Source: Clostridia bacterium
GTDB taxonomy: Bacteria; Bacillota; Clostridia; Oscillospirales; Acutalibacteraceae
Assembly: GCA_017936615.1 (NCBI GenBank)
Contig: JAGBFF010000010.1
Coordinates: forward strand, 1-38,685
Length of the DNA: 38,685 nt
Direction of reading: 5' to 3'
This document shows, piece after piece, positions 26,006 through 37,310 of the stretch. The translations under genes and the position numbers were made by a program. Numbering within the stretch: position 1 is the stretch's first letter; every line of letters begins with the position of its first letter. A model generated the notes under the pieces. The model was not told the DNA's origin and searched no databases. It was given only the letters and a program-made list of their open reading frames with translations.

Positions 26006-26503
26006 GTGGAACAACAAAAAGTACTGCGCGACACGTATGCGAGGGCGCGCTCGGGGCTGCTGATTATGCTGTTTCTGACCGTGGCGAATCTTGCGACGGT
26101 GGTGCTACTAAAATCCGAGACGGTGTTCGTGTTTACCGCCGCGATACCGGAGATCGCGCTCAGTTTTGCGATGGGCAATTATTATGCACCGGAGGGTAAG
26201 CTGTATATCATCATTCTGGCGGCGATCGTTTTGGTTTCGGTGCTGGTGTTGTATTTCCTGTGCTGGCTGTTTTGTAAAAAGAAAACGCGCTGGCTGACGG
26301 TCGCACTGGTTACGTTTGCGGTGGATTGTGCGGCGCGGGTGGTTCTGTTTCTGATCGCCTTGTCGGAGGCCAACACGACCGGAAACGATATTGATCTGTT
26401 GCCGACTGTGATCAGCTTCGTGTTTGCGGTGTGGGTCTTATATTACCTTGTCCGAGGGGTTGGGGCAGCCCGAAAGCTTGCCGCCGCAAAATCCGAAGAA
26501 TAA
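26006..26503 (+). CDS. Uncharacterised four-helix membrane protein
   Basis: This 165-residue protein starts at a GTG (GGAGGATAA upstream) 4 bases after mntP. It has four hydrophobic segments (about 17-36, 41-53/68-90, 97-117 and 130-150) and a basic CKKKTR loop between the second and third. No family was recognised. Tight spacing suggests co-translation with mntP, but no shared function can be claimed. Confidence 0.75.
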   Translation: MEQQKVLRDTYARARSGLLIMLFLTVANLATVVLLKSETVFVFTAAIPEIALSFAMGNYYAPEGKLYIIILAAIVLVSVLVLYFLCWLFCKKKTRWLTVALVTFAVDCAARVVLFLIALSEANTTGNDIDLLPTVISFVFAVWVLYYLVRGVGAARKLAAAKSEE

Positions 26504-26515
26504 TTTCAAAAAACG

Positions 26516-26545
26516 AACGGCCGCCGGATGCGAGCGGCTGTTTTT
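26516..26545 (+). terminator. Terminator after the mntP pair
   Basis: A 9-bp stem (26516-26524 with 26534-26542, one G-U pair) is followed by T-rich sequence. Confidence 0.65.
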
Positions 26546-26573
26546 AATGACAATATGGTAAAGGATGACGACG

Positions 26574-28178
26574 ATGAAACGCTTGATAGCTGTATTGGCA
26601 GCACTGGTTCTGTGTATGATGCTCGGCAGCGGGCTTGCTGTCAGTGCCGCACCGGATACCGGTATTGCTGATCTGACGGTGGTATCACTGGATTGGACGG
26701 GCGGCGACGGACAGGTCAAACCCGGCACAAAGCTGACGTTTTCCGTGAAGGTGAAAAATACGGGTACGGTGGCGGCTTCGGCATTTGCTGTGGATATTCA
26801 GTTTGGTACGGATCGCTTGTTTCGTCTGACGCAGGCCGGCGGTCTTGCCGCAGGTCAGACCGTGACGCTGACCTCCCCCGTTTGGACGGCGGTCAAAGGT
26901 GACAAAATGATCTCGGCACGTGCCGATGCGGCAGATACCGTGTTTGAGGTTAGCGAGAAAAATAACAGTAAGCAAATCAATCTGCGCGTGGCGGCGGATC
27001 GCTATGAGCCTGCCGATGAAGCGGCGAAGGAAGCGGTGACGCAGGCGGGAATGTTCGACCTGACCTTCAGTGATGATTTTGATTCGCTGGCGAGTGTGGA
27101 TCAGCAATCTACCGGCAAGGAAGGCTATAAATGGTACGTTAAGCGTCGCTGGGCGCAGAGCGATATGACGCCCGATGATTATTTCGTCAAGGACGGCGTA
27201 CTGACGTTGCAGAGCCACGACAATCCTTATACGATCGGTGCGAGTACGGTGGACTGTGAAACGCACGTGGGCTATACCTTCAAGCAGGGTTATATTGAGG
27301 TTCGTCTGCGGATGCCCCATGCTGTCACGACAGACGGTGAAGCAGGAAAGACGGCTATCTGGTCGGTGCCGCTTGAGAACTGGGCTGAGGGCCTTACCGG
27401 TGGTCGCTATGTTGAGGCGGATTGGTATGAGTACTACGGTCAACCCGGCAAGCAGTATTATGGTGTGACACTGCACGATCTTGAAAACACCCCGAACGGG
27501 CGCAACTGGTCGTCCGGTAGCCGGCGGTTCGACGGTGGGCTGGCCGACGAAGAGTGGCACACGATGGGTTGGTTGTGGGATGCAGGCAGTTTGCAGTGCT
27601 TCTACGACGGTGTGCCGACCTACTACCAAACGTGGAGTAAGAACGATGTGCCGATTCCGATCAATAAAGTAGAATCGGGAGAGTTGCGGTTCGACGGTGT
27701 TTTTTCGCCGATCGATCAGTGGGATATGATGCTGTTTATCGCCGGTATGGACAATCTGCCCCTGGAGTTGGATTACGTACGCATTTGGCAAAAAGGCGGT
27801 GACAAGCCGGTGGTGACCCCGTCGACGACGACACCAACCATCAAAAAGACTACCGCTGCGACGACCACCAAGCAGGCAACGACCACGAAGAAACCGACTA
27901 CCATAACCACGGTGACGACGACCGCAACCACGCTGGCACCCACGGCGGTCGATACGGTTACTACCGTGTCGAGCACGACTGTGACGACCGATACCACCGC
28001 GGCAACCGCCGCGCCGACCGTCACCCCCACGGCGACGGCGGCTGTGGATACGAGTCCGCGGGAGACGGATGACGGGCTGCCCGGCTGGTTGCTTGGAGTG
28101 ATCCTCGGTGCAGTTGTGATCGTCCTCGGGACGACGGTTGCCGGTGTACTGATAATTAAGAAGAAAAAGAGTAAATAA
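26574..28178 (+). CDS. Secreted, membrane-anchored CARDB-GH16-like protein
   Basis: This 534-residue protein has a signal peptide (1-26), a CARDB/APHP-like beta-sandwich (~31-140; KVKNTGTVAASAF, VSEKNNSKQ), a GH16-like domain (~158-405), a Thr-rich linker (~412-495), a C-terminal membrane helix (~502-526) and a KKKKSK stop. The active-site strand reads EADWYEYYG (E281, D283, E286), between the array's EPDWME and the canonical motif. It should sit on the cell surface with its catalytic domain held away from the membrane, cutting polymer outside for uptake. ATG 26565 is an alternative start three codons earlier. It has the highest Thr content in the window. Confidence 0.85.
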   Translation: MKRLIAVLAALVLCMMLGSGLAVSAAPDTGIADLTVVSLDWTGGDGQVKPGTKLTFSVKVKNTGTVAASAFAVDIQFGTDRLFRLTQAGGLAAGQTVTLTSPVWTAVKGDKMISARADAADTVFEVSEKNNSKQINLRVAADRYEPADEAAKEAVTQAGMFDLTFSDDFDSLASVDQQSTGKEGYKWYVKRRWAQSDMTPDDYFVKDGVLTLQSHDNPYTIGASTVDCETHVGYTFKQGYIEVRLRMPHAVTTDGEAGKTAIWSVPLENWAEGLTGGRYVEADWYEYYGQPGKQYYGVTLHDLENTPNGRNWSSGSRRFDGGLADEEWHTMGWLWDAGSLQCFYDGVPTYYQTWSKNDVPIPINKVESGELRFDGVFSPIDQWDMMLFIAGMDNLPLELDYVRIWQKGGDKPVVTPSTTTPTIKKTTAATTTKQATTTKKPTTITTVTTTATTLAPTAVDTVTTVSSTTVTTDTTAATAAPTVTPTATAAVDTSPRETDDGLPGWLLGVILGAVVIVLGTTVAGVLIIKKKKSK

Positions 28179-28181
28179 TGC

Positions 28182-28218
28182 AAATCTCCCGACGCTGTCC
28201 GGCGTCGGGAGATTTTTT
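28182..28218 (+). terminator. Terminator of the CARDB-GH16-like gene
   Basis: A perfect 14-bp stem (28182-28195 with 28202-28215) is followed by seven T in total. It may also serve the convergent GH2 gene ending at 28225. Confidence 0.92.
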
Positions 28219-28224
28219 TGGTGT

Positions 28225-32228
<4,004 letters not shown>

Positions 32229-32232
<4 letters not shown>

Positions 32233-33524
32233 AGGCGTGGTTTCACACCTTGGGCTGCAAGGTGAATCAATATGAAACGCAGGCGATGCGCCGTCTTTTG
32301 GAGGACGAAGGGTACGAAACGGCGGAATTTGCGCCGGGACAGCCCGACGTCGGCGAGGCGGTGCTGGTCATCAACTCCTGCACCGTGACGGGGGAGAGCG
32401 ACCGCAAGCTGCGGCAACTGCTGCGCCGCTGTCGGCGTGAGCATCCGCAGGCGGTGCTGGTGCTGACGGGCTGTTTTCCGCAGGCATTTCCCGACGGTGC
32501 CGAAGCGTTGCCCGAGCCGGACGTGATCCTCGGCAATGCGGCACGGCGGGAGTTGCCGGAACGGCTGGCACAATACCTGACGGAAAAACGGCGTGTGGTG
32601 GCGATCGCACCGCACTCACGGGAGTATGAGAGCTTATCCATTTGTGAGTTCCAAGGGCGCACCCGTGCTTTTGTGAAAATCGAGGACGGCTGTGATCGGT
32701 TTTGCTCCTATTGCATCATTCCGCACGCTCGCGGTCGGGTACGGTCGAAGCCGTTGGACGAGCTTAAGACCGAGGTGGAAGCGCTGGCACGGCGCGGCTA
32801 CCGCGAGATCGTATTGGTGGGCATCAACCTGACTGCCTACGGCAAGGACACGGGAGCAAGCATTTGCGACGCCGTAGAGGTCGCCGCCGCACCGAAGGGG
32901 ATCTGCCGGGTACGACTTGGGTCGATTGAGCCGGATCACCTGACGGACGAGGTGTTGGCACGGCTTGCGGCGTGCGATAAGCTGTGTCCGCAGTTCCATC
33001 TGGCGTTGCAGAGTGGCTGCGATGCGACGCTCCGGCGGATGAACCGCCACTATACCGCCGCGGAGTACCGCGAATTATGCAGTAAATTGCGCACGGCCTT
33101 CCCCGGATGTGCGCTGACCACCGACGTGATGGTGGGATTCCCGGGCGAGACGGCGGAGGAGTTTGATGAGTCGCTCAAGTTTGTCGGTGAGATCGGGTTT
33201 TCACGGGTACATTGCTTCCCGTATTCGCGTCGTGAGGGAACACCGGCGGCCAAGGCTTCGGATCAGGTGCCGAACGCTGAAAAGCTGCGGCGCAATCGCT
33301 TGTTGATCGCCGCTGCCGAGCGCAGCCGTGTGGCGTTTGAGTCGGCGCTGGTCGGGCAGACCGTGGAGGTGTTACCCGAGACTGAACGTGCCGACGGGCG
33401 GTTGGAGGGATACACCGATACCTACGTGCCGGTGCTCGTGGACGGCGGCACCGTGGGTGTACCGTGCACTGTGCGTATCACGGGATATGAAAACGGAATG
33501 TGCTTTGGGTACGCCGAGGCATAA
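32229..33524 (+). CDS. mtaB: tRNA (t6A37) methylthiotransferase MtaB
   Basis: This 431-residue radical-SAM enzyme adds a methylthio group to N6-threonylcarbamoyladenosine at position 37 of tRNAs reading ANN codons. The N-terminal domain has three cluster Cys (C10, C51, C82) and the MtaB-type GCKVNQYETQ. The radical-SAM CxxxCxxC is C155, C159, C162 (GCDRFCSYCIIPHARG). A TRAM domain closes the C-terminus. The start at 32229 overlaps the upstream AraC stop; it has AGGAGCA upstream within that gene. Confidence 0.95.
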
Positions 33525-33530
33525 ATGCAA

Positions 33531-33556
33531 AAGACCGCCGAGTGTTCGGCGGTCTT
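33531..33556. terminator. Bidirectional terminator between mtaB and the XRE gene
   Basis: A perfect 11-bp stem AAGACCGCCGA with loop GTGT is followed by ACTTTTT. It overlaps the stop codon of the convergent small gene by two bases. Confidence 0.8.
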
Positions 33557-33755
33557 ACTTTTTGTATTCAATGATGTCGCTGACGGTACAATCGAGGGCA
33601 TCGCAGATGCGTTCCAACACATAACTGTCGTACCGCTTGACGCGGTTTTTGTAGTAGTTGTCGATGATCTGGTATTGAATACCGGTGCGCTTTGCCAGTT
33701 CATAGCGGCTGACACCACGCTGCTCCAGCAGCGTGTCCAACGTGATCCGTATCAT
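33555..33755 (-). CDS. Small XRE/Cro-C1-type DNA-binding protein
   Basis: This 66-residue protein is almost entirely one Cro/C1 helix-turn-helix: LLEQRGVSRYELAKRTGIQY then IIDNYYKNR and ICDALDCTVSDIIEYKK. The ATG at 33755 is 6 bases after AAAGGGGG; ATG 33761 lies too close to that site. It is divergent from a small membrane-protein gene, with a dyad (33774-33791) in between that it may bind. It resembles solitary Cro-like repressors rather than a recognised toxin-antitoxin antidote. Confidence 0.85.
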   Translation of the reverse strand: MIRITLDTLLEQRGVSRYELAKRTGIQYQIIDNYYKNRVKRYDSYVLERICDALDCTVSDIIEYKK

Positions 33756-33773
33756 ACGCATCCCCCTTTGAAT

Positions 33774-33791
33774 ATATTCTAATAAGAATAT
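33774..33791. repeat. Operator-like inverted repeat in the XRE/membrane-protein intergenic region
   Basis: ATATTCT and AGAATAT are separated by AATA, located 18 bases before the XRE start and 6 bases before the -35 box of the other gene. Likely an autoregulatory operator. Confidence 0.55.
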
Positions 33792-33797
33792 ACCTAC

Positions 33798-33826
33798 TTG
33801 ACAATTTATGTAATTAGATATATACT
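33798..33826 (+). promoter_or_regulatory. Promoter of the small membrane-protein gene
   Basis: A perfect TTGACA (33798-33803), 17 bases and TATACT (33821-33826), 30 bases before the start codon. Confidence 0.85.
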
Positions 33827-33856
33827 TATATAAAGATATAAAAAGGAGGAATTTGT

Positions 33857-34141
33857 ATGTTAGGTCTTTTCGGTGAGATGTTTTCCAATGTGGGCGGTAA
33901 ATTGAAGATTATAGCACTGATCTCGTTTTTTGTAACGTGGGTCGGCGGGGTCATTGGCGGATTGCTTATTATAATTAATGGGAGCACGCAAATGGCAGTT
34001 CTCGGCGTACTTGTTATTTTGCTCAGTGTCTTGCCTGCTTATTTACTCAACTTGCCGCTTTATGCATTTGGTCAACTTGTGCAAAACTCAGATGATGTTA
34101 ACTACAGGGTCTATGAAATGAATGAAAAAGCCAAAAAATAA
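33857..34141 (+). CDS. Small two-helix membrane protein, uncharacterised
   Basis: This 94-residue protein has two hydrophobic segments (~17-42 and ~46-72), a short Gly-rich turn between them and a charged C-terminus (YEMNEKAKK). AAAAGGAGG precedes the ATG. No family was recognised. The DNA is visibly AT-richer than its neighbours, hinting at recent acquisition. Pairing with the divergent XRE gene suggests tight repression; the purpose is unknown. Confidence 0.75.
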   Translation: MLGLFGEMFSNVGGKLKIIALISFFVTWVGGVIGGLLIIINGSTQMAVLGVLVILLSVLPAYLLNLPLYAFGQLVQNSDDVNYRVYEMNEKAKK

Positions 34142-34174
34142 ACAGTTGGTGAGCGAGTCACAGGCAACAAAAAC

Positions 34175-34206
34175 CAACGCCCTCGTCCGTGAGGACGGGG
34201 GCGTTG
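34175..34206. terminator. Terminator between the small membrane-protein gene and the convergent kinase gene
   Basis: A 14-bp stem (34175-34188 with 34193-34206, one G-U pair) has loop GTGA. A TTATGTTTT run follows on the plus strand. Confidence 0.75.
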
Positions 34207-34216
34207 TTATGTTTTC

Positions 34217-34849
34217 TTATTCGGCGTCAGCGAACTTCATTTCCGCAAGCTGAGCAATGAGCTCCACGGCGTTCTGATAGCTGACCGAGCCGGTGTTGAT
34301 GCACAGGTCGTAGTAGCCGGCGTTGCCCCACTTCTTACCGGAGTAGAAGTTGTAGTAGTTGGCACGCTTCTTATCACTGCGGTTCACGCGCGTTTTGGCC
34401 TCCTGCAGGGTCAGACCTTCGTGCTCGGCAACGCGTGCCACGCGCTTATCCAGATCCGCGTGGATGAACACGCGCACCAAATACGGATATTTTTGCAGCA
34501 CGTAGTCCGCACAGCGGCCGACGATGACGCAAGCGCCCTTTTCCGACAGCGAACGGATCGCGTCGAACTGCGCCTGGAACACCTGCTGATTGACCGGCAT
34601 GGAGTAGTTCATCAATCCGCTGTCGCTCAGCGAGTAAGCGCCGGTTGACAGCGTGTACAGCAGGCTGCTGGTGGGTTTTTCGTCAAAGTAGGCGAGCACC
34701 TCCTCCGACAGGCCGCTTTCCTCTGCGGCGTGGGTGAGTAGTTCCTTGTCGTAGCAGGGGATGCCGAGATACTCCGCCAAACGGCGGCCGATCTCGTGAC
34801 CGCCACTGCCGAATTGGCGCGCAATAGTGATAATGACCGGATGCTTCAT
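34217..34849 (-). CDS. Cytidylate kinase-like family protein
   Basis: This 210-residue protein has a P-loop variant (ITIARQFGSGGHEIGRRLAE, ~6-25) and the VIVGRCADYVL and ADLDKRVARVAEHEGL segments of the cytidylate kinase-like family (Cytidylate_kin2). The true CMP kinase is a separate family, so the substrate is uncertain; members may act on nucleotides or other small molecules. The ATG at 34849 has AAGGAG 8 bases upstream; the codon before it is TTG. It begins 30 bases after glnA on the same strand and is likely co-transcribed. Confidence 0.88.
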   Translation of the reverse strand: MKHPVIITIARQFGSGGHEIGRRLAEYLGIPCYDKELLTHAAEESGLSEEVLAYFDEKPTSSLLYTLSTGAYSLSDSGLMNYSMPVNQQVFQAQFDAIRSLSEKGACVIVGRCADYVLQKYPYLVRVFIHADLDKRVARVAEHEGLTLQEAKTRVNRSDKKRANYYNFYSGKKWGNAGYYDLCINTGSVSYQNAVELIAQLAEMKFADAE

Positions 34850-34879
34850 CAAAAACTCTCCTTTCCGATCGGATGTAAT

Positions 34880-36211
34880 TTAATAACGGGCGAGATAATG
34901 ATCCAGCTCCCACTGGGTAACGCGGATCTTATAATCGTCCCATTCGTCCGTTTTATGCTGCACGTAGCAGGAGAAGATGTGCTCGCCGAGGGTCTCGCGG
35001 ATGAGGCTGTCCGCCTTCATGGCGCGGACGGCTTCCTTGAGGTTGGAGGGCAGATTTTTGACGCCCAGTGCCTCGCGTTCGTCCTCGTCCATCTCAAACA
35101 GGTTGGCTTCGACGCCCTCCGGCGGGGTCAGGCCGCGGCGGATGCCGTCCAGACCGGCGGCAAGGCACACAGCTAACACCAGATACGGGTTGGCAGACGG
35201 GTCGGGGTTGCGCAGCTCGATGCGGGTGCCGGCGCCGCGCGAGGCGGGAACACGGACGAGCGGACTGCGGTTGGAGCCCGACCAAGCGATATACACCGGC
35301 GCTTCGTAGCCGGAGACCAGCCGCTTATAAGAGTTGACCAGCGGATTGGTGATGGCACTCATACCCTTGGCGTGCTCCAGAATACCGGCGATGAACTGAT
35401 ACGCCGTTTTGCTGAGGCCCAGACGGTCGTCGGAGTCGTAGAAGGCGTTTTTGCCGTCCTTGGTCAGTGACATGTTGACGTGCATACCGTTGCCCGCCTT
35501 GCCGTACACCGGCTTGGGCATAAAGGTGGCGTACATATCGCGCTTGTGCGCGATGGTTTTGACCGCCAGCTTGAAGGTGACGATGTTATCCGCAGCGGAC
35601 AGTGCATCGGCGTATTTGAAGTCGATCTCGTGCTGGCCGTTGGCGTTCTCGTGATGCGAGGCTTCGATCTCAAAGCCCATATCCTCCAGCGTGAGGCACA
35701 TCGCCTGACGCACATCCTCACCGAGGTCGGTCGGGCCAAGCTCAAAATAGGCGCCGCGGTCGCGGGTGTTGGTGGTGGGGTGCCCCTCGTCGTCGTAGTT
35801 GAACAGGAAGAACTCACATTCGGGGCCAACGTTGAATCCGTCGAAGCCCATATCCTCCGCTTGCTTGATAACACGCTTGAGCAAACCGCGAGGATCACCG
35901 GCAAACGGCTCACCATCCGGCGTGTACACGTCGCAGATCATCCGCGCGACCTTGCAGCCATCCTCCCACGGGAAGATGAGGAAGCTGTCGTAGTCCGGGT
36001 ACAGGTACATATCCGATTCCTCGATACGCACGAAGCCCTCCACCGAAGAGCCGTCGAACATACACTGGTTGTTCAGTGCCTTTTCGAGCTGGCTTGCCGT
36101 AATGGCAATATTTTTAAATTCGCCAAAAATATCGGTAAACTGCAGGCGGATGAACCGGATGTTTTCTTCCTTTACGATGCGGACGATGTCAGCTGCGGTA
36201 TACTTGCTCAT
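34880..36211 (-). CDS. glnA: Glutamine synthetase, type I (short, GSI-alpha-like)
   Basis: This 443-residue enzyme makes glutamine from glutamate, ammonia and ATP as a dodecamer. Recognisable parts are [41 protein letters not shown], the ATP-site [10 protein letters not shown], and [20 protein letters not shown]. The length without the ~25-residue insert and the lack of an adenylylation loop fit the Bacillus/Clostridia GSI-alpha type, regulated by feedback and GlnR-like proteins rather than adenylylation. The ATG at 36211 has TAGGAG upstream; the frame from 36286 crosses the promoter. Confidence 0.97.
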   Translation of the reverse strand: MSKYTAADIVRIVKEENIRFIRLQFTDIFGEFKNIAITASQLEKALNNQCMFDGSSVEGFVRIEESDMYLYPDYDSFLIFPWEDGCKVARMICDVYTPDGEPFAGDPRGLLKRVIKQAEDMGFDGFNVGPECEFFLFNYDDEGHPTTNTRDRGAYFELGPTDLGEDVRQAMCLTLEDMGFEIEASHHENANGQHEIDFKYADALSAADNIVTFKLAVKTIAHKRDMYATFMPKPVYGKAGNGMHVNMSLTKDGKNAFYDSDDRLGLSKTAYQFIAGILEHAKGMSAITNPLVNSYKRLVSGYEAPVYIAWSGSNRSPLVRVPASRGAGTRIELRNPDPSANPYLVLAVCLAAGLDGIRRGLTPPEGVEANLFEMDEDEREALGVKNLPSNLKEAVRAMKADSLIRETLGEHIFSCYVQHKTDEWDDYKIRVTQWELDHYLARY

Positions 36212-36244
36212 GCTCGTTACTCCTAAATCTATCAGTATTCTAAT

Positions 36245-36274
36245 ATTATAAAAGTTATCCACGGCGCTTGTCAA
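36245..36274 (-). promoter_or_regulatory. Promoter of glnA
   Basis: On the minus strand there is a perfect TTGACA (36269-36274), 18 bases and a perfect TATAAT (36245-36250), 34 bases before the ATG. Confidence 0.85.
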
Positions 36275-36342
36275 TAGTTTTTGCATAAAAGCGCGGATGA
36301 TGCAGGATACTATACTGCAATGACAAAAAAGGAGGAGATCCT

Positions 36343-36504
36343 ATGCCGCGAAAGGACCGACGCCCGACGCGCATTTATCCCGATAGCCGCCCGACAAGCG
36401 AGCAGCCGCAGCCGCGAGTCATCACAGAACGCCGCGCCATACCAGCAGAACCAGGATCAGTGTCACCAGAAGAAACAGGCACGACAGAAGAACCCCCACG
36501 CTGA
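36343..36504 (+). CDS. Candidate small protein, 53 residues, Pro/Arg/Glu-rich
   Basis: This short frame, divergent from glnA, has one of the best ribosome binding sites in the window (AAAGGAGGAG, ending 6 bases before the ATG). A TATACT at 36311-36316 lacks a clear -35. The product starts basic (MPRKDRRPTRIYPD) and ends acidic (VSPEETGTTEEPPR). It looks disordered, with no membrane segment. Its last 83 bases overlap the 3' end of ribU in antisense. No family was recognised. Either a genuine small protein or a chance frame behind a good Shine-Dalgarno. Confidence 0.45.
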   Translation: MPRKDRRPTRIYPDSRPTSEQPQPRVITERRAIPAEPGSVSPEETGTTEEPPR

Positions 36505-37081
36505 TGCCGCGGCGTGCGGGGTTCTCCGCTTTGGGAACCAAACGCGCCGCACGCAGAGCCGAAACGACGGATTTGTAGAGCAGTACCGTCAACACCGCGT
36601 TAAGGGCAGTTTTGAACAGGTTAAACGGTAAAAACGAGGGGAGCAGCAGTGCTTCCACAGCCTCGCGAGGCACGCCCATATACAATGGCGTGACCAGCCA
36701 GTTCCACAGCAGCATACCGCCGGTGGCGAGCAGCGCGCCGATGACAAGACCGATGATCGCGCGCGACAGAGTGCGACGGCGACGGTACAGGATCGCCGAC
36801 GGCAGAATAAACAGGGCGCTGGACAGGATATTCATCAGCAGCCCGATCGCACCGGTGTCGCTGACAGTGATCATCTCCACCAGCGAGACCACGGCCGTCA
36901 TCAGCAGTGCCGCCGACGGGCCGTACAGCATACCGCCGATGGCGAGCAGACAGTCCTTGGGATCGTATTTCAGCCACAGTACCACCGGAATACGGAACAA
37001 TGCGGTGGATGCAAACGCCAGCGCACAAAACAAAGCCATCACGATGAGCTTACGGGTATCAACGGTTTTTTGAGCGGACAT
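36422..37081 (-). CDS. ribU: Riboflavin ECF transporter S component RibU
   Basis: This 219-residue integral membrane protein has about six helices. The VVLWLKYDPKDCLLAIGGML segment after the first helix is the riboflavin-binding signature of RibU. It imports riboflavin with the shared ECF ATPase/T module, which is not in this window. The ATG at 37081 has GGAGGCG upstream. An FMN riboswitch and hairpin precede it, confirming the flavin assignment. Confidence 0.94.
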   Translation of the reverse strand: MSAQKTVDTRKLIVMALFCALAFASTALFRIPVVLWLKYDPKDCLLAIGGMLYGPSAALLMTAVVSLVEMITVSDTGAIGLLMNILSSALFILPSAILYRRRRTLSRAIIGLVIGALLATGGMLLWNWLVTPLYMGVPREAVEALLLPSFLPFNLFKTALNAVLTVLLYKSVVSALRAARLVPKAENPARRGISVGVLLSCLFLLVTLILVLLVWRGVL

Positions 37082-37109
37082 AACAAACGCCTCCCATGGA
37101 AAATACACA

Positions 37110-37136
37110 GCGCCCCGCAGTTGTTCTGCGGGGCGC
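37110..37136 (-). terminator. Riboswitch expression-platform hairpin
   Basis: A perfect 11-bp GC-rich stem (37110-37120 with 37126-37136) lies between the FMN aptamer and the ribU start. On the minus strand it is followed by TGTGTATTTTCC, a weak T run, so it probably acts as a regulated terminator. Confidence 0.7.
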
Positions 37137-37150
37137 AATCATAACCTGTA

Positions 37151-37262
37151 CGGTGTCTTCTTTCATCCGGACTGTACCGTCGGCTTTGGAATTTCACCAA
37201 ATCAGCGCACAGGCGCTCGCGGGCTATACCGCCGGTGGGGAATCGCACCCCGCCCCGAAGAC
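37151..37262 (-). promoter_or_regulatory. FMN riboswitch (RFN element) controlling ribU
   Basis: On the minus strand the conserved RFN blocks appear in order: CTTCGGGGCGGGGTG, ATTCCCCACCGGCGGT, AGCCCGCGAGC, GATTTGGTGAAATTCC, AAAGCCGACGGT and ACAGTCCGGATGAAAGAAGA. FMN binding is expected to switch off ribU through the hairpin at 37110-37136. Confidence 0.96.
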
Positions 37263-37280
37263 AGTATTGACTTGTTACAC

Positions 37281-37309
37281 AGTATATACTATGTGGCGCG
37301 TGCTGTCAA
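37281..37309 (-). promoter_or_regulatory. Promoter of the FMN riboswitch-ribU transcript
   Basis: On the minus strand there is a perfect TTGACA (37304-37309), 17 bases and TATACT (37281-37286), about 20 bases before the aptamer. The -35 box touches the stop-codon region of mgtE. Confidence 0.85.
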
Positions 37310-37310
37310 G

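Noticed and set aside
27790..28060. Tandem repeat or CRISPR-like array in the Thr-rich region
   Set aside because: The repetition is in-frame low-complexity Thr codons of a protein linker with no spacer/repeat regularity.
33555..34141. Classical toxin-antitoxin pair
   Set aside because: The genes are divergent, not co-directional, and the membrane protein matches no toxin family I recognise; kept only as a possibility.
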